Shown one piece after another: positions 16,217-25,761 of a stretch of 45,248 bases of DNA. This stretch comes from Legionella fairfieldensis ATCC 49588. GTDB taxonomy: Bacteria > Pseudomonadota > Gammaproteobacteria > Legionellales > Legionellaceae. The stretch covers positions 113,423-158,670 of the forward strand of contig NZ_KK211299.1 of assembly GCF_000621525.1 (NCBI RefSeq), written 5' to 3'. The position numbers were made by a program, and so were the translations under genes. Every line of letters begins with the position of its first letter. The stretch's first letter is position 1. Under the pieces are notes generated by a model. That model saw only the letters and a program-made list of their open reading frames with translations, was not told the origin of the DNA and searched no databases.

Positions 16217-18031
16217 ATGTGTGGAATCATAGGTGCGGCATCACAACGCGATGTGTCCAGAATTTTACTTGAAGGATTACGACGTCTTGAATACCGAGGC
16301 TATGATTCTGCCGGTATTGCTGTTATTGACACCGATGGCCGTTTAAAGCGAGTAAGAATACAAGGCAAGGTTCAGGCATTAAATGAAGCAATGCAGGAAA
16401 CGGCTCTATCAGGGGCTATTGGTATCGCTCATACTCGTTGGGCTACTCATGGCAAACCCTGTGAGCAAAATGCGCATCCTCATTTATCGCAGGGAGAAAT
16501 CGCGCTGGTCCATAACGGGATCATTGAAAACCATGATGCGCTCCGCGAGAAATTAAACCAATTGGGTTATCAATTTACTTCGGAGACGGATACGGAAGTG
16601 GCTGCTCATTTAATCCATTATTATTACCAGCAACATGAAGAATTATTACGCGCGGTTCAGGAAGCTGCCCGGGAAATGCATGGTGCGTTTGCTTTAGGAG
16701 TGCTTCATCAACAACGACCTCAGGAAATCATTGCAATTCGTAAGGGAAGTCCTTTGGTAATTGGACTGGGAATAGACGAGCAATTCATTGCTTCTGATGC
16801 ATTGGCCTTACGCTCTTTTGCCCAATCTGTCATTTATCTTGAAGAAGGAGATAGCGCTCGCCTTACTTCAGGACAGGTAGAGATTTTTGATGGGAAGGGG
16901 CAGGTAGTAGAGCGAGTTATCCACCCGCTTGAAGGTGATGAGCAGGTTGCTACTAAAGGACCTTATCGTCATTTTATGTTAAAGGAAATCTACGAGCAGG
17001 CCAAAGTACTTGCTGATACTTTAGAAGGTCGCATTAGTAGTCAGGATGTGTTGAAAGGCAGTTTTGGTGAGCGCGCCGTTTCTCTTTTTGCGCAAGTGAA
17101 GCACATTCATATTGTTGCCTGCGGTACCAGTTACCACGCGGGTCTGGTTGCCCGTTATTGGCTGGAATCATTGACAGGCTTGCCCGCCCAGGTGGAAATC
17201 GCCAGCGAGTATCGTTATCGTGAAGTGGTCGTGAATGAGAACACGTTATTTATTACGGTTTCCCAATCAGGAGAAACCGCTGATACCCTTGCTGCGTTAC
17301 GCAAAGCAAAAGCGATGAATTATCTGGCCAGTTTGGCTATTTGTAATGTAGCAACCAGTACGCTGGTGCGCGAAGCGGACTGTGTGTTTCTGACTCGCGC
17401 GGGCATCGAGATTGGGGTTGCCTCTACTAAAGCCTTTACTACGCAACTTGCCGCTTTTCTTATGTTAGCGGCTGCGTTATGTAATGATGAGCGTGCTGGG
17501 AAAGTACTGGCACAATTACAGGAACTACCTGCCAGTTGTGCGCGTGTCTTAAAAATGAATGGCGATATCGAAGCATTGGCAACGACTTTTGTCGATAAAG
17601 AGCATGCTCTCTTTTTAGGTCGGGGCGTACAATATCCTGTTGCGCTGGAAGGTGCTTTAAAATTAAAAGAAATTTCCTATATTCATGCAGAAGCCTATCC
17701 TGCAGGCGAGCTAAAACATGGCCCGCTTGCCCTGGTTGATCAAAATATGCCGGTTATTGCTGTCGCGCCCAATGATGAACTTTTGGATAAATTAAAATCA
17801 AATTTGCATGAAGTAAGCGCGCGAGGCGGTCAATTAATTGTTTTTGTTGATGATTCAGAAGCCTGGCAATCGAACGGCGCCCAATTAATTCATGTTCCTG
17901 CCTGTGGCCAATGGATAGCGCCTATCGTCTATACCATTCCTTTACAGCTGCTGGCTTATCATGTGGCTGTTGCTAAAGGAACGGATGTTGACCAGCCAAG
18001 AAATCTGGCGAAGTCGGTAACCGTTGAGTAG
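16217..18031 (+). CDS. glmS: Glutamine--fructose-6-phosphate aminotransferase
   Basis: This 604-aa enzyme makes glucosamine-6-phosphate from fructose-6-phosphate and glutamine, the first step to UDP-GlcNAc for peptidoglycan and LPS. After Met removal Cys1 (MCGIIGA) is the glutaminase nucleophile. The N-terminal amidotransferase domain (RRLEYRGYDSAG, HTRWATHG, HNGIIENH) is followed by two SIS sugar-isomerase domains (CGTSYHAG, SQSGETADTLAALR, then LGRGVQYPVALEGALKLKE) and the DQPRNLAKSVTVE C-terminus. GAGGAG lies just before the start. I see no glmS ribozyme in the 145-bp leader, as expected in this group, where control is usually by small RNAs. Confidence 0.97.
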   Translation: MCGIIGAASQRDVSRILLEGLRRLEYRGYDSAGIAVIDTDGRLKRVRIQGKVQALNEAMQETALSGAIGIAHTRWATHGKPCEQNAHPHLSQGEIALVHNGIIENHDALREKLNQLGYQFTSETDTEVAAHLIHYYYQQHEELLRAVQEAAREMHGAFALGVLHQQRPQEIIAIRKGSPLVIGLGIDEQFIASDALALRSFAQSVIYLEEGDSARLTSGQVEIFDGKGQVVERVIHPLEGDEQVATKGPYRHFMLKEIYEQAKVLADTLEGRISSQDVLKGSFGERAVSLFAQVKHIHIVACGTSYHAGLVARYWLESLTGLPAQVEIASEYRYREVVVNENTLFITVSQSGETADTLAALRKAKAMNYLASLAICNVATSTLVREADCVFLTRAGIEIGVASTKAFTTQLAAFLMLAAALCNDERAGKVLAQLQELPASCARVLKMNGDIEALATTFVDKEHALFLGRGVQYPVALEGALKLKEISYIHAEAYPAGELKHGPLALVDQNMPVIAVAPNDELLDKLKSNLHEVSARGGQLIVFVDDSEAWQSNGAQLIHVPACGQWIAPIVYTIPLQLLAYHVAVAKGTDVDQPRNLAKSVTVE

Positions 18032-18161
18032 CTCAGTGAAGTATCGGCTTGAAATTAAGTAGACAAACCTCATTCCAATTTGCCGTGGCCAAAATTCGCA
18101 AAATAACAAGTAATCGGTATATAATAAGTGCGTTTTTTTATTATGTTTTACGAGGATGTGA

Positions 18162-20522
18162 ATGACACAAGAGATATTGGCGTCAGCAACGATTATTGCG
18201 CAGGAACTTAAAGTCAAGGTTTCGCAGGTGGAGACGGCGATTCGTTTACTGGATGAAGGAGCAACGGTTCCTTTTATTGCACGTTACCGTAAAGAAGCGA
18301 CAGAGGGACTTGATGACTCTCAATTACGGCAACTCGCTGAGCGTTTGTATTATATCCGGGAATTGAATGAACGAAGGGCGGTGGTATTGCAATCCATTCG
18401 TGAACAGGAGAAATTAACTCCAGAGCTTGAGAAAGCAATACTGGGCGCTGAAAATAAAACACGGTTAGAGGATTTATATTTACCCTACAGGCCCAAGCGC
18501 CGGACAAAGGCGCAACTTGCCAGAGAGGCGGGCCTTGAGCCTTTGGCACTGGCCTTATGGCAGGACCCGACTTTGGAGCCTGATGCGTATGCTCGGCAAT
18601 TTCTTAATGTCGAAGCAGGTATAGAGGATACAAAAGCAGCGCTTGAAGGTGCGCGTCAGATTTTAATGGAGCGTTTTGCAGAAGATGCAGAGCTTCTTAA
18701 TGAGTTACGGGAATATCTGTGGCAGCATGCTGTTTTAAGAGCAACAGGGCCTCATTCTGGCGATAAAAAAACAACGAGTAAATTTGCTGATTATTTTGAT
18801 TATGCGGAAGCAATTAAAAAAATTCCTTCTCATCGGGCATTAGCTCTGTTTCGGGGGCGTCGTGAAAGTGTATTACAATTAACTTTAACGCTTGATGATG
18901 CAAGTTATGGGGAGCGGCGAGTTGCTTCCTATTTTAAGATCCACGATGAAAAACGGGCTGCGGATGGCTGGTTAATCGATACTGTGCGTATGACCTGGAA
19001 AATTAAATTATTTACCAAGCTGGAACTGGAATTATTAACCCGTTTACGTGAAGCAGCGGACGAAGAAGCAATTCATGTATTTGCCCGTAACTTGCGTGAT
19101 TTATTGTTGGCAGCCCCTGCTGGCCCACAGGTTATTATGGGACTTGATCCGGGTATTCGTACAGGAGTAAAAGTAGTTGCCGTAGATATCACGGGAAAAC
19201 TGCTGGATTATACAACCATTTTTCCTTTCGCTCCTCAGAATGAGTGGCACCAGGCTATCGGTGAGCTTGCCAAGATAGCAGCAAGGCATCAGGTTAATTT
19301 ATTCAGTATAGGAAATGGTACCGGCTCACGCGAAACAGAACGTCTGGTTACCGACTTGATGAAAACCTATCCCGATCTTAAACTGGCTAAAATTGTTGTT
19401 AATGAAGCGGGGGCATCAGTTTATTCCGCTTCTGAATTAGCAGCCAATGAGTTTCCCGATTTGGATGTCACCTTGCGTGGCGCGGTTTCTATTGCCAGAC
19501 GTTTGCAGGACCCTTTGGCCGAATTGGTGAAAATTGAACCGAAAGCAATTGGAGTGGGCCAATATCAGCATGATGTCAATCAGGCTCGTTTGGCACGTAG
19601 CCTGGATGGCGTGGTCGAAGACTGCGTGAATGCGGTAGGTGTCGATGTTAATACGGCATCTGTGGCATTATTAACACGCGTTTCAGGTCTTAACGAAACA
19701 CTCGCTAAAAATTTGGTTCAATACCGGGATCAACATGGTGTATTTACAAACCGTGAGCAGTTAAAAAATATTGCGCGAATGGGTGAGAAAACATTTCAGC
19801 AAGCGGCTGGTTTTCTACGGATTATAAAAGGTGAGAACCCTCTCGATGCTTCTGCTGTCCATCCTGAAGCGTATCCACTGGTTAAAAAAATAGTTGCTGA
19901 TCAGCAAGTAGATTTACAGCAAATTATTGGTAATCGTAAATTACTGCAAACTATCAATGCAGAACACTATGTCGATAACGATTATGGTTTACCTACAATT
20001 CGTGACATTCTGCGAGAATTGGAAAAACCGGGTCGTGATCCACGCCCTGAATTTAAGACAGCAAGTTTTAAAGAAGGGGTCGAAGATATTTCTCATCTTC
20101 ATGAGGGGATGATCCTTGAAGGCGTGGTATCGAATGTGACCAATTTCGGCGCTTTTGTTGATATTGGTGTTCATCAGGATGGCCTCGTTCACATTTCTGC
20201 GATGACTAATCGTTTTATTAATGATCCGCATAAGATTGTTAAGGCAGGTCAAATTATTACTGTGAAAGTAGTGGAAGTGGATAAGGAACGTCGTCGTATT
20301 GGCTTAAGTATGATATTGACGGAAGAAAAACCGGCTATTGTACAGAAGAAAATAGTTAAGCCCGTACCGCAGCAAACAACAAAAAATCCACAGACGGTCA
20401 AAAAGCAGGCGTCTCATAAAATATCAGCGCCAAACAAGAAGCCAATAGCCACTAAAAAAACGGTATTTAACACGGCCATGGCAGATGCTTTAGCTAAATT
20501 AAAACGAGCCTCGGATGAATAA
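18162..20522 (+). CDS. tex: Tex-family RNA-binding transcription accessory protein
   Basis: This 786-aa protein has the full Tex architecture. It starts with an N-terminal helical region with the signature VPFIARYRKEATEGLDD (about 36-52). A YqgF/RNase H-like domain begins at IMGLDPGIRTGVK (about 326). Helix-hairpin-helix repeats follow around 500-560 (VNTASVALLTRVSGL), then an S1 RNA-binding domain at about 650-720 (EGMILEGVVSNVTNFGAFVDI). The Lys-rich tail after the S1 domain is low complexity. Tex is a conserved nucleic-acid-binding factor tied to transcription and virulence-gene expression in several pathogens. Start ATG has GAGGATG upstream. Its last codons overlap the next gene by 8 bp. 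Confidence 0.95.
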   Translation: MTQEILASATIIAQELKVKVSQVETAIRLLDEGATVPFIARYRKEATEGLDDSQLRQLAERLYYIRELNERRAVVLQSIREQEKLTPELEKAILGAENKTRLEDLYLPYRPKRRTKAQLAREAGLEPLALALWQDPTLEPDAYARQFLNVEAGIEDTKAALEGARQILMERFAEDAELLNELREYLWQHAVLRATGPHSGDKKTTSKFADYFDYAEAIKKIPSHRALALFRGRRESVLQLTLTLDDASYGERRVASYFKIHDEKRAADGWLIDTVRMTWKIKLFTKLELELLTRLREAADEEAIHVFARNLRDLLLAAPAGPQVIMGLDPGIRTGVKVVAVDITGKLLDYTTIFPFAPQNEWHQAIGELAKIAARHQVNLFSIGNGTGSRETERLVTDLMKTYPDLKLAKIVVNEAGASVYSASELAANEFPDLDVTLRGAVSIARRLQDPLAELVKIEPKAIGVGQYQHDVNQARLARSLDGVVEDCVNAVGVDVNTASVALLTRVSGLNETLAKNLVQYRDQHGVFTNREQLKNIARMGEKTFQQAAGFLRIIKGENPLDASAVHPEAYPLVKKIVADQQVDLQQIIGNRKLLQTINAEHYVDNDYGLPTIRDILRELEKPGRDPRPEFKTASFKEGVEDISHLHEGMILEGVVSNVTNFGAFVDIGVHQDGLVHISAMTNRFINDPHKIVKAGQIITVKVVEVDKERRRIGLSMILTEEKPAIVQKKIVKPVPQQTTKNPQTVKKQASHKISAPNKKPIATKKTVFNTAMADALAKLKRASDE

Positions 20523-20895
20523 ACCTCGCGGAGAAATAACCATCCAGACATTAGCGATGCCAGCGGATACTAATGCAAATGGTGATATTTTTGGCGGTTG
20601 GTTAGTATCGCAAATGGACTTGGCAGCAGGAGTGCTCGCCAAAAAAGTGTCGCACGGTCGAGCAGCAACAGTAGCGATTAATAGCATGTCTTTTTTAAGG
20701 CCGGTTCATGTGGGAGATGTTATCAGTTGTCATGTTGACCTCGTCAAGCGGGGTAAAACTTCAATGACCATTGCTGTTGAGGTGTGGGCAGAGCCTTCTA
20801 CCAGTGGGAATAAGTATCGAGTAACAGAAGGAACTTTTGTTTTTGTTGCTATTGATGAGTACGGAAAGCCAAGACAGGTACCTGATAAAATATGA
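20515..20895 (+). CDS. yciA: YciA-type acyl-CoA thioesterase (hot-dog fold)
   Basis: This 126-aa hot-dog protein hydrolyses acyl-CoA thioesters. The YciA signature TLAMPADTNANGDIFGGWLVSQMD carries the catalytic Asn and Asp, and the core DLAAGVLAKKVSHGRAATVA follows. It starts inside the end of tex (8-bp overlap) and its TGA overlaps the ATG of the next gene (ATGA at 20892-20895), so three genes are coupled. YciA prefers short to long saturated acyl-CoAs in E. coli and Haemophilus; substrate range here is inferred. Confidence 0.92.
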   Translation: MNKPRGEITIQTLAMPADTNANGDIFGGWLVSQMDLAAGVLAKKVSHGRAATVAINSMSFLRPVHVGDVISCHVDLVKRGKTSMTIAVEVWAEPSTSGNKYRVTEGTFVFVAIDEYGKPRQVPDKI

Positions 20896-22526
20896 CTGTT
20901 AATCTGACTAGCTTGCAAGGCTGGATAGCGGATATGGCCGTTTTGATCGACCATAACGCGGAGCTGGATCCTCAGCATTATGCTCCTTTTTTACAAGAGC
21001 CAGAACTGGGGTTACGTCTTGTCGATTTGCTTGTCGCAATCAATGACGAGGTTGATGAAGAACATGCGTACTATTCAGCATGTGTGTTTGCTCTGGATAT
21101 TTGTGTTGCCCAATTGCAGGCAGCCCAGGAGAATGGCAGTAAACCGGCCTCTAAATTATTAAATCAACTAATGGCCAATATAGCGCAGCATATTAATAAG
21201 AAGCAGCATCCTCTTGGTTTTTGGCTACCAGTTCTCAATGCTTTTTATGAAGTGCACGTTGAATTATCATCGGAATTAAAGGCAGCCTATCTGGAATTGG
21301 CCGCAGAAGAAGACGAGTCATCGTCTGAGGATAATATCGATCATATAGAAGCCATTCGAGCGTTGATTGATGATTTATCGGATTTATCCATTTTTGATAT
21401 TGCAGAAAATTTCTTTGCCCAAAGTTATGCAATGCCTGCTGATTTTTTTGCGGATTTAATTATTGATTTATACAGTATTGAAGAAGGACGGGACATTGCT
21501 CTTCTTACTTTGTTGCATCCTAAGCAGGAAGTACGCGAGATTGTGATTGCCACTTTTGCACAACTCATACCACGAATTATGCTCAGTTCAATTTCATTAT
21601 CGCGATTGCAAGCTATTAAAAACTGGTATCCTGCAACTTATCATGAGCAATTTAATCATTGGTTAAAGAGTCAGCGAAAGAAAGGAGTTGTGTACAGTGG
21701 TGAAAATCCGATGCCTTCCATTCGAATTAAAGCGAGCGAAATAGATGGAAGTGGCGCTCAAGGTATTTTTATTCATATAAAGCAAGGCAGAAAACACCGC
21801 CTTTGTGGATTATTATTTAAACAGGATCTCGGCATTAAAGATGCTTGGCTTACTCCGGAAATACCTGCTGATGAAATGGCCAAATATTACGATGAAGCAT
21901 TTGATGGCAGTGTTTCCTTGCGTGAAATTGATATGCCTTACCTTATCAGAATGACTGAGCATTTTTTAGCGGTAACGATTGAACGCAACGAAATCCCCGA
22001 TTTGCATTTGTTAGAGATTCAGGAACTGCTCGGTTTGCATTTTCAGCCGAAGTTGATTGATGTACCTTATTTAATTGAGCAGTTAGGCGTGCAAATAACG
22101 CCATTTACTCCCGAATTAATACAATCAGCATTTAAACGCGCCAAATCCTGGTCTAAAAATAAACGTTTTACTGAATCCTGGTATGTCGAAAATGCTCATA
22201 TTGATAAATTGGTTAATCGATGTTGCAGGTTTGATCAAGGTGTAAGAATTTGTATTTTAGAAGAAGCAATGGCGTTAGTTTTTGCTGAGGAATTTGAAGG
22301 GCAACGTGAGAAATGGCTTTTTCATTTTCTTTGGACGGCACTATGGTTAAAAGCAAAGACACGAAAAAATGAAAAAACATGGCAGGATAGTTTTTTAATA
22401 GCTTATGCTATACAAGCAGGTTATCCATTAGAAACAATACCTGTTATGCATAAAATTTGCCACCAAACCGTAATTAATAGTGTCGAAACAATGAATGAGC
22501 GTCGCACTCATTTAAATAAAGAATAA
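20892..22526 (+). CDS. 544-aa protein of unknown function, coupled to yciA
   Basis: I do not recognise a domain. The protein has no signal peptide or transmembrane helix and looks mostly helical, with an acidic linker at about residues 139-148 (EEDESSSED). A mixed segment sits around 280-310 (RIKASEIDGSGAQGIFIHIKQGRKHRLC). The helical arrays hint at HEAT-like or TPR-like packing. Codon use and composition resemble the neighbouring core genes, so it is probably a vertically inherited conserved protein rather than recent cargo. Start is fixed by the ATGA overlap with yciA. A perfect hairpin follows the stop. Confidence 0.8.
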   Translation: MTVNLTSLQGWIADMAVLIDHNAELDPQHYAPFLQEPELGLRLVDLLVAINDEVDEEHAYYSACVFALDICVAQLQAAQENGSKPASKLLNQLMANIAQHINKKQHPLGFWLPVLNAFYEVHVELSSELKAAYLELAAEEDESSSEDNIDHIEAIRALIDDLSDLSIFDIAENFFAQSYAMPADFFADLIIDLYSIEEGRDIALLTLLHPKQEVREIVIATFAQLIPRIMLSSISLSRLQAIKNWYPATYHEQFNHWLKSQRKKGVVYSGENPMPSIRIKASEIDGSGAQGIFIHIKQGRKHRLCGLLFKQDLGIKDAWLTPEIPADEMAKYYDEAFDGSVSLREIDMPYLIRMTEHFLAVTIERNEIPDLHLLEIQELLGLHFQPKLIDVPYLIEQLGVQITPFTPELIQSAFKRAKSWSKNKRFTESWYVENAHIDKLVNRCCRFDQGVRICILEEAMALVFAEEFEGQREKWLFHFLWTALWLKAKTRKNEKTWQDSFLIAYAIQAGYPLETIPVMHKICHQTVINSVETMNERRTHLNKE

Positions 22527-22533
22527 ATTAACC

Positions 22534-22559
22534 AATGAGAGAAACGAATTTCTCTCATT
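22534..22559. terminator. Hairpin between convergent genes
   Basis: AATGAGAGAAA (22534-22544) pairs perfectly with TTTCTCTCATT (22549-22559) around a four-base loop. It lies between the convergent ends of the 544-aa gene and the small membrane protein gene, so it may act in both directions. The flanking T-runs are weak. Confidence 0.6.
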
Positions 22560-22583
22560 ATGTTGCCTCGCTAGAAGTAGATC

Positions 22584-22874
22584 CTAGAGGTCTACATCTC
22601 GTACATCTTTCTTATGACAACAACCAGCAAACAGATTATAAAGCCAGGCAACAAGTACCCCGCCTATAAAAGCATCAATAAAGCCGATTAATCCTCCGAT
22701 GAGACTACCAGAAACGGAAGGCTCATAACCGATGTATAGCGACCCCATTGCAGCCACAAACGTTTTACCATAAGCATAATAAGTAGCAATCAGTCCCATC
22801 AGCAAAGTAGAGATACCCCAGATGACACCAAGTGCCAAGCCTAAGGCTAATGGATGTAATTTACATTGAACCAC
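22584..22874 (-). CDS. Small two-helix membrane protein, holin-like annotation class
   Basis: This 96-aa protein has two or three hydrophobic segments (ALGLALGVIWGISTLLMGLIA at about 9-29 and SGSLIGGLIGFIDAFIGGVLVAWLYNLFAG at about 56-85) rich in Gly. It ends in a short Cys/His/Lys tail (GCCHKKDVRD). Proteins of this kind are sometimes labelled 'bacteriophage holin family' in Legionella, but no phage genes are nearby and nothing here shows a lytic role. ACAAGGAG precedes the ATG. Inner-membrane localisation is the only secure inference. Confidence 0.75.
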   Translation of the reverse strand: MVQCKLHPLALGLALGVIWGISTLLMGLIATYYAYGKTFVAAMGSLYIGYEPSVSGSLIGGLIGFIDAFIGGVLVAWLYNLFAGCCHKKDVRDVDL

Positions 22875-22984
22875 AATAGTCTCCTTGTGAGTATTCCTCT
22901 AGTTTATTATAGACTAGCTAAAAGGGGCTGAAATTTTATAGGCTCAATCAATATGAGAGCCTATCAGAAATAAGAGTATTCTCT

Positions 22985-23908
22985 CTAATAAGGTTTAGGT
23001 GAGAGTTCACTGTTTTGTTGCTTCTGCTCAGCCATTTCCCATTGTAAAAGCGTTTTTGCAGAGGCACCTTTTGGATTTTTTTGTGCTCGTAGTTCGAGCC
23101 TTTTTTTTGCGGTTTCAAAATCGGGGTGATCTTTAAAAGGAGAGTGTAAACGAAACGAAAAAAAGCTGGCTTCCTGCTGGTAAAGTTTTTTTAATTGTTG
23201 AACTTTGAGCCAATCTCCATTGTAGCTTTGTAGTCCTATTTTAAACATAACCGGAGCCTTTGGCCCTGGCTGTAATAAGCCATTTTTATCTTCCACCACC
23301 CACTCCTCATCCAGCAAGACAGTTTTAGTTCTTTCGCCTGTACCTCCTGATCGCCCATAAGCATGGTGAATAATGTCCCTCGATGTCTTTATTGGTTTAT
23401 TTGCCCACCCTCTTTTTCTAAAAAATGAAAAGCTTTCCTGATGGAATTTTTTCTGATAATTCTCAATAAAACCGTCAAATCCATTCGCTATGGCGGTTCT
23501 CCGATTATAGTGACTATACATTTTAAGTTGTTGATCCAGGTCCCATGGATAAATTATATTGTGAGGGGTTATATTAGGATTGATGGTATTTAATACTGTT
23601 GCCACAGAAGTCACACAATTGTTGCCGAGTAATTTATATTTTTTATTACTAAAATACTCGGCTTGTTTTTGAGCTTTTTGATATACATTCCATGTTTCGT
23701 CATTGCAAGTATCCGGTATTTCTACGTGCAGTGCTCTATGTAGACCATAAGTATGGACAGTAATGGTCATCCCTTGTTCTTGATAGACAGATTGTCTGAT
23801 GGGAAATTTGTAATATTTTTTGCATCTATTATGCAGATGTTGGGTCAGTTCCTTGTCTTTAGAAAAAAAACGACCACCGGGTCCGCCATAATTAAGAAAA
23901 AAATGCAC
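22985..23908 (-). CDS. Orphan protein with possible Cys/His papain-like core
   Basis: I do not recognise this roughly 307-aa protein. A His-containing strand (THTYGLHRALHVEIPD) is followed about 40 residues later by NNCVTSVATVLNTI. That His-then-Asn-Cys-helix order is what permuted NlpC/P60-LRAT-like thiol enzymes show, so a cysteine peptidase or acyltransferase is possible but unproven. The rest is Lys/Gln-rich without other motifs. Start choice is notable: TAGGAG abuts an ATG at 23914 directly, but sits six bases before a GTG at 23908, so GTG (two codons shorter) is preferred. It has no signal peptide and is AT-rich, suggesting acquired or effector-like cargo. Confidence 0.65.
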   Translation of the reverse strand: MHFFLNYGGPGGRFFSKDKELTQHLHNRCKKYYKFPIRQSVYQEQGMTITVHTYGLHRALHVEIPDTCNDETWNVYQKAQKQAEYFSNKKYKLLGNNCVTSVATVLNTINPNITPHNIIYPWDLDQQLKMYSHYNRRTAIANGFDGFIENYQKKFHQESFSFFRKRGWANKPIKTSRDIIHHAYGRSGGTGERTKTVLLDEEWVVEDKNGLLQPGPKAPVMFKIGLQSYNGDWLKVQQLKKLYQQEASFFSFRLHSPFKDHPDFETAKKRLELRAQKNPKGASAKTLLQWEMAEQKQQNSELSPKPY

Positions 23909-24141
23909 AAACATCTCCTAATAATATACCAAGTGTATTTTAATAATAATAAATAAGTATTAAGTGGATATTAATTTTAAGCAGATAATACCTCTAATTT
24001 AAGCACCCTTTACAAAAATTCGCACCAGGATCGGTATTAGAGTGCACATAAGAGCCAGAATATAGACATAAATGCACTTAATAAAATGATAATTATTTAT
24101 GTGTATAATTTGTTCAATTTAAGTGATTATAGGTTATTAAT

Positions 24142-25761
24142 ATGTTACCAAAAAATATAATAGTTGCTGCTGGATGGCATCAGTATAAGTGTGCTCAAAG
24201 GTTCGATCCTGACACCGTCATTACAATTGATATTAATTTGCAAGCAAATGCGGATTATAATTTTAATCTCTGCGATACAACGGGGAATTTGCCACATAAT
24301 TATTTCGACCTTATTGTTGTGGAGTATATTTCTATGAATGAGGCGGGGTTTATTTCTTTGAAAGAAGATGTTCCCTCATTAAAAAACATGTTAATTAATA
24401 TAAAAAAATTATTAAACAAAAATGGTGTATTAATTTACCTGGGAGAAGCCAGCGAACAAGTCCCTTTCCTTGCAAAAGAAACAGGTTTTACTAATACGCT
24501 CTTACCTGATTCCCGTGATGGTGTAATAGCAACAATAGGTAACTTTAATTACTCACACATTTATTTCCAGTTAGATCCAGAACTCGTTAAGTATGTCTTT
24601 AAAAAAATAAAGAATGGACGATCAGGATTGCTTTATAAATCTGATCAAATTCTTCAAAATAGTATCGATAATTTTAATAAAAATTTATCGAATAAGATAA
24701 AAAAATATGAAGATGAAATATTATATTGTTCATTATATTCTTCTCATATAAAATTACTTCGTTTAATTGAATTATATATTTTTCGAGCTAAAAATGCGAT
24801 TGAGGAAAAAGATTTTTATAACGCTATTACAGATTTAGAAAAAGCATACAAATTGAATACCGAGAAAATTCTTCCCTATCCAACTTTATGGATTACTTCA
24901 GCCCGTATTTTGAAAATATTGATTAAAAGTTATATTGAACTTAATAATACCGATAAAGCGAATGAACTTTTTTCCTTATTAGTTCAATTATATGAACAAA
25001 ATTCTGATCCTTTTAATATTGACCCTTCCGTACCTGATACTTACTGTGATGAAAATTCAGGATTACATCATTATGAAAATTTAACAGAGTTAAGTAAGCT
25101 TTTAGGGCGTTCAGGAGACTATGAAAAATTTAAATTTCTCCAGATAATATTTACAATATATGTGATAGTGGAAAATGATCATTATCCTCTAAGCGGAGAA
25201 GAAATTTCAACAAAGCTTAATAAGGGCGGGTATTCACTATCTGATTTATATTCGTTTGTCGAAAGAGAATATGATCTGTTAGTCGAAAAGAAGACAGAAG
25301 AGAACGCTTGGTATATTGACAAAGCGCTGGAAACATTAACGCATATACATGATATTGCTTTAGAATTTGAAAGGAGTAAGACCCCAGTAGCTACAGAAAT
25401 CAGCACCAATTTAATTGATCACGGCTTGCAAACCAAACCTTTAGACAACATCAATGATAATCATCAAACTAACGATGTTTTCCTGGATATTTCCAGCGTG
25501 CAGGAATTGACTAATTTAAGTGAAGATAAGTTCATATCAAATGATAAAAGCAATGTAACTCACGACGCGCTTTTTAACGAAAATCGTGAGAGAAAAGGTG
25601 AGAAAAGAAAACTTGATCCTGCTTCCCTTTCTTTAAAAGAAAATATTGATTATAGTTTTTTTTCTCAATACACCACACACAGTTTAGATCCACATGAGGC
25701 GAAGAGAAGCAAAAACACGAATCAGACAGGTGGTCTAGCTCCGGTAACGTCTTTGGACTAA
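24142..25761 (+). CDS. Orphan protein: methyltransferase-like N-terminus plus helical repeat region
   Basis: This 539-aa protein has an N-terminal ~130 residues with a Rossmann/SAM-methyltransferase pattern: VITIDINLQANADYNFNLCD (acidic end of strand 2), YFDLIVVEYISMNE (strand 4), and LLNKNGVLIYLGE (strand 5). The Gly-rich SAM-binding loop is not recognisable (IIVAAGWHQYK), so it may be degenerate. Residues 215-400 look TPR-like and helical. The C-terminal ~100 residues are polar and disordered with a basic KRKL motif near 487 that could serve as a nuclear import signal in a host. It is strongly AT-rich and stands alone, which suggests horizontal acquisition. Effector status is inference; function is unknown. 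Confidence 0.7.
   Translation: MLPKNIIVAAGWHQYKCAQRFDPDTVITIDINLQANADYNFNLCDTTGNLPHNYFDLIVVEYISMNEAGFISLKEDVPSLKNMLINIKKLLNKNGVLIYLGEASEQVPFLAKETGFTNTLLPDSRDGVIATIGNFNYSHIYFQLDPELVKYVFKKIKNGRSGLLYKSDQILQNSIDNFNKNLSNKIKKYEDEILYCSLYSSHIKLLRLIELYIFRAKNAIEEKDFYNAITDLEKAYKLNTEKILPYPTLWITSARILKILIKSYIELNNTDKANELFSLLVQLYEQNSDPFNIDPSVPDTYCDENSGLHHYENLTELSKLLGRSGDYEKFKFLQIIFTIYVIVENDHYPLSGEEISTKLNKGGYSLSDLYSFVEREYDLLVEKKTEENAWYIDKALETLTHIHDIALEFERSKTPVATEISTNLIDHGLQTKPLDNINDNHQTNDVFLDISSVQELTNLSEDKFISNDKSNVTHDALFNENRERKGEKRKLDPASLSLKENIDYSFFSQYTTHSLDPHEAKRSKNTNQTGGLAPVTSLD

Noticed and set aside
22584-22874. Phage holin as part of a prophage
   Set aside because: The protein has holin-like topology only; there is no endolysin, capsid or integrase gene nearby.
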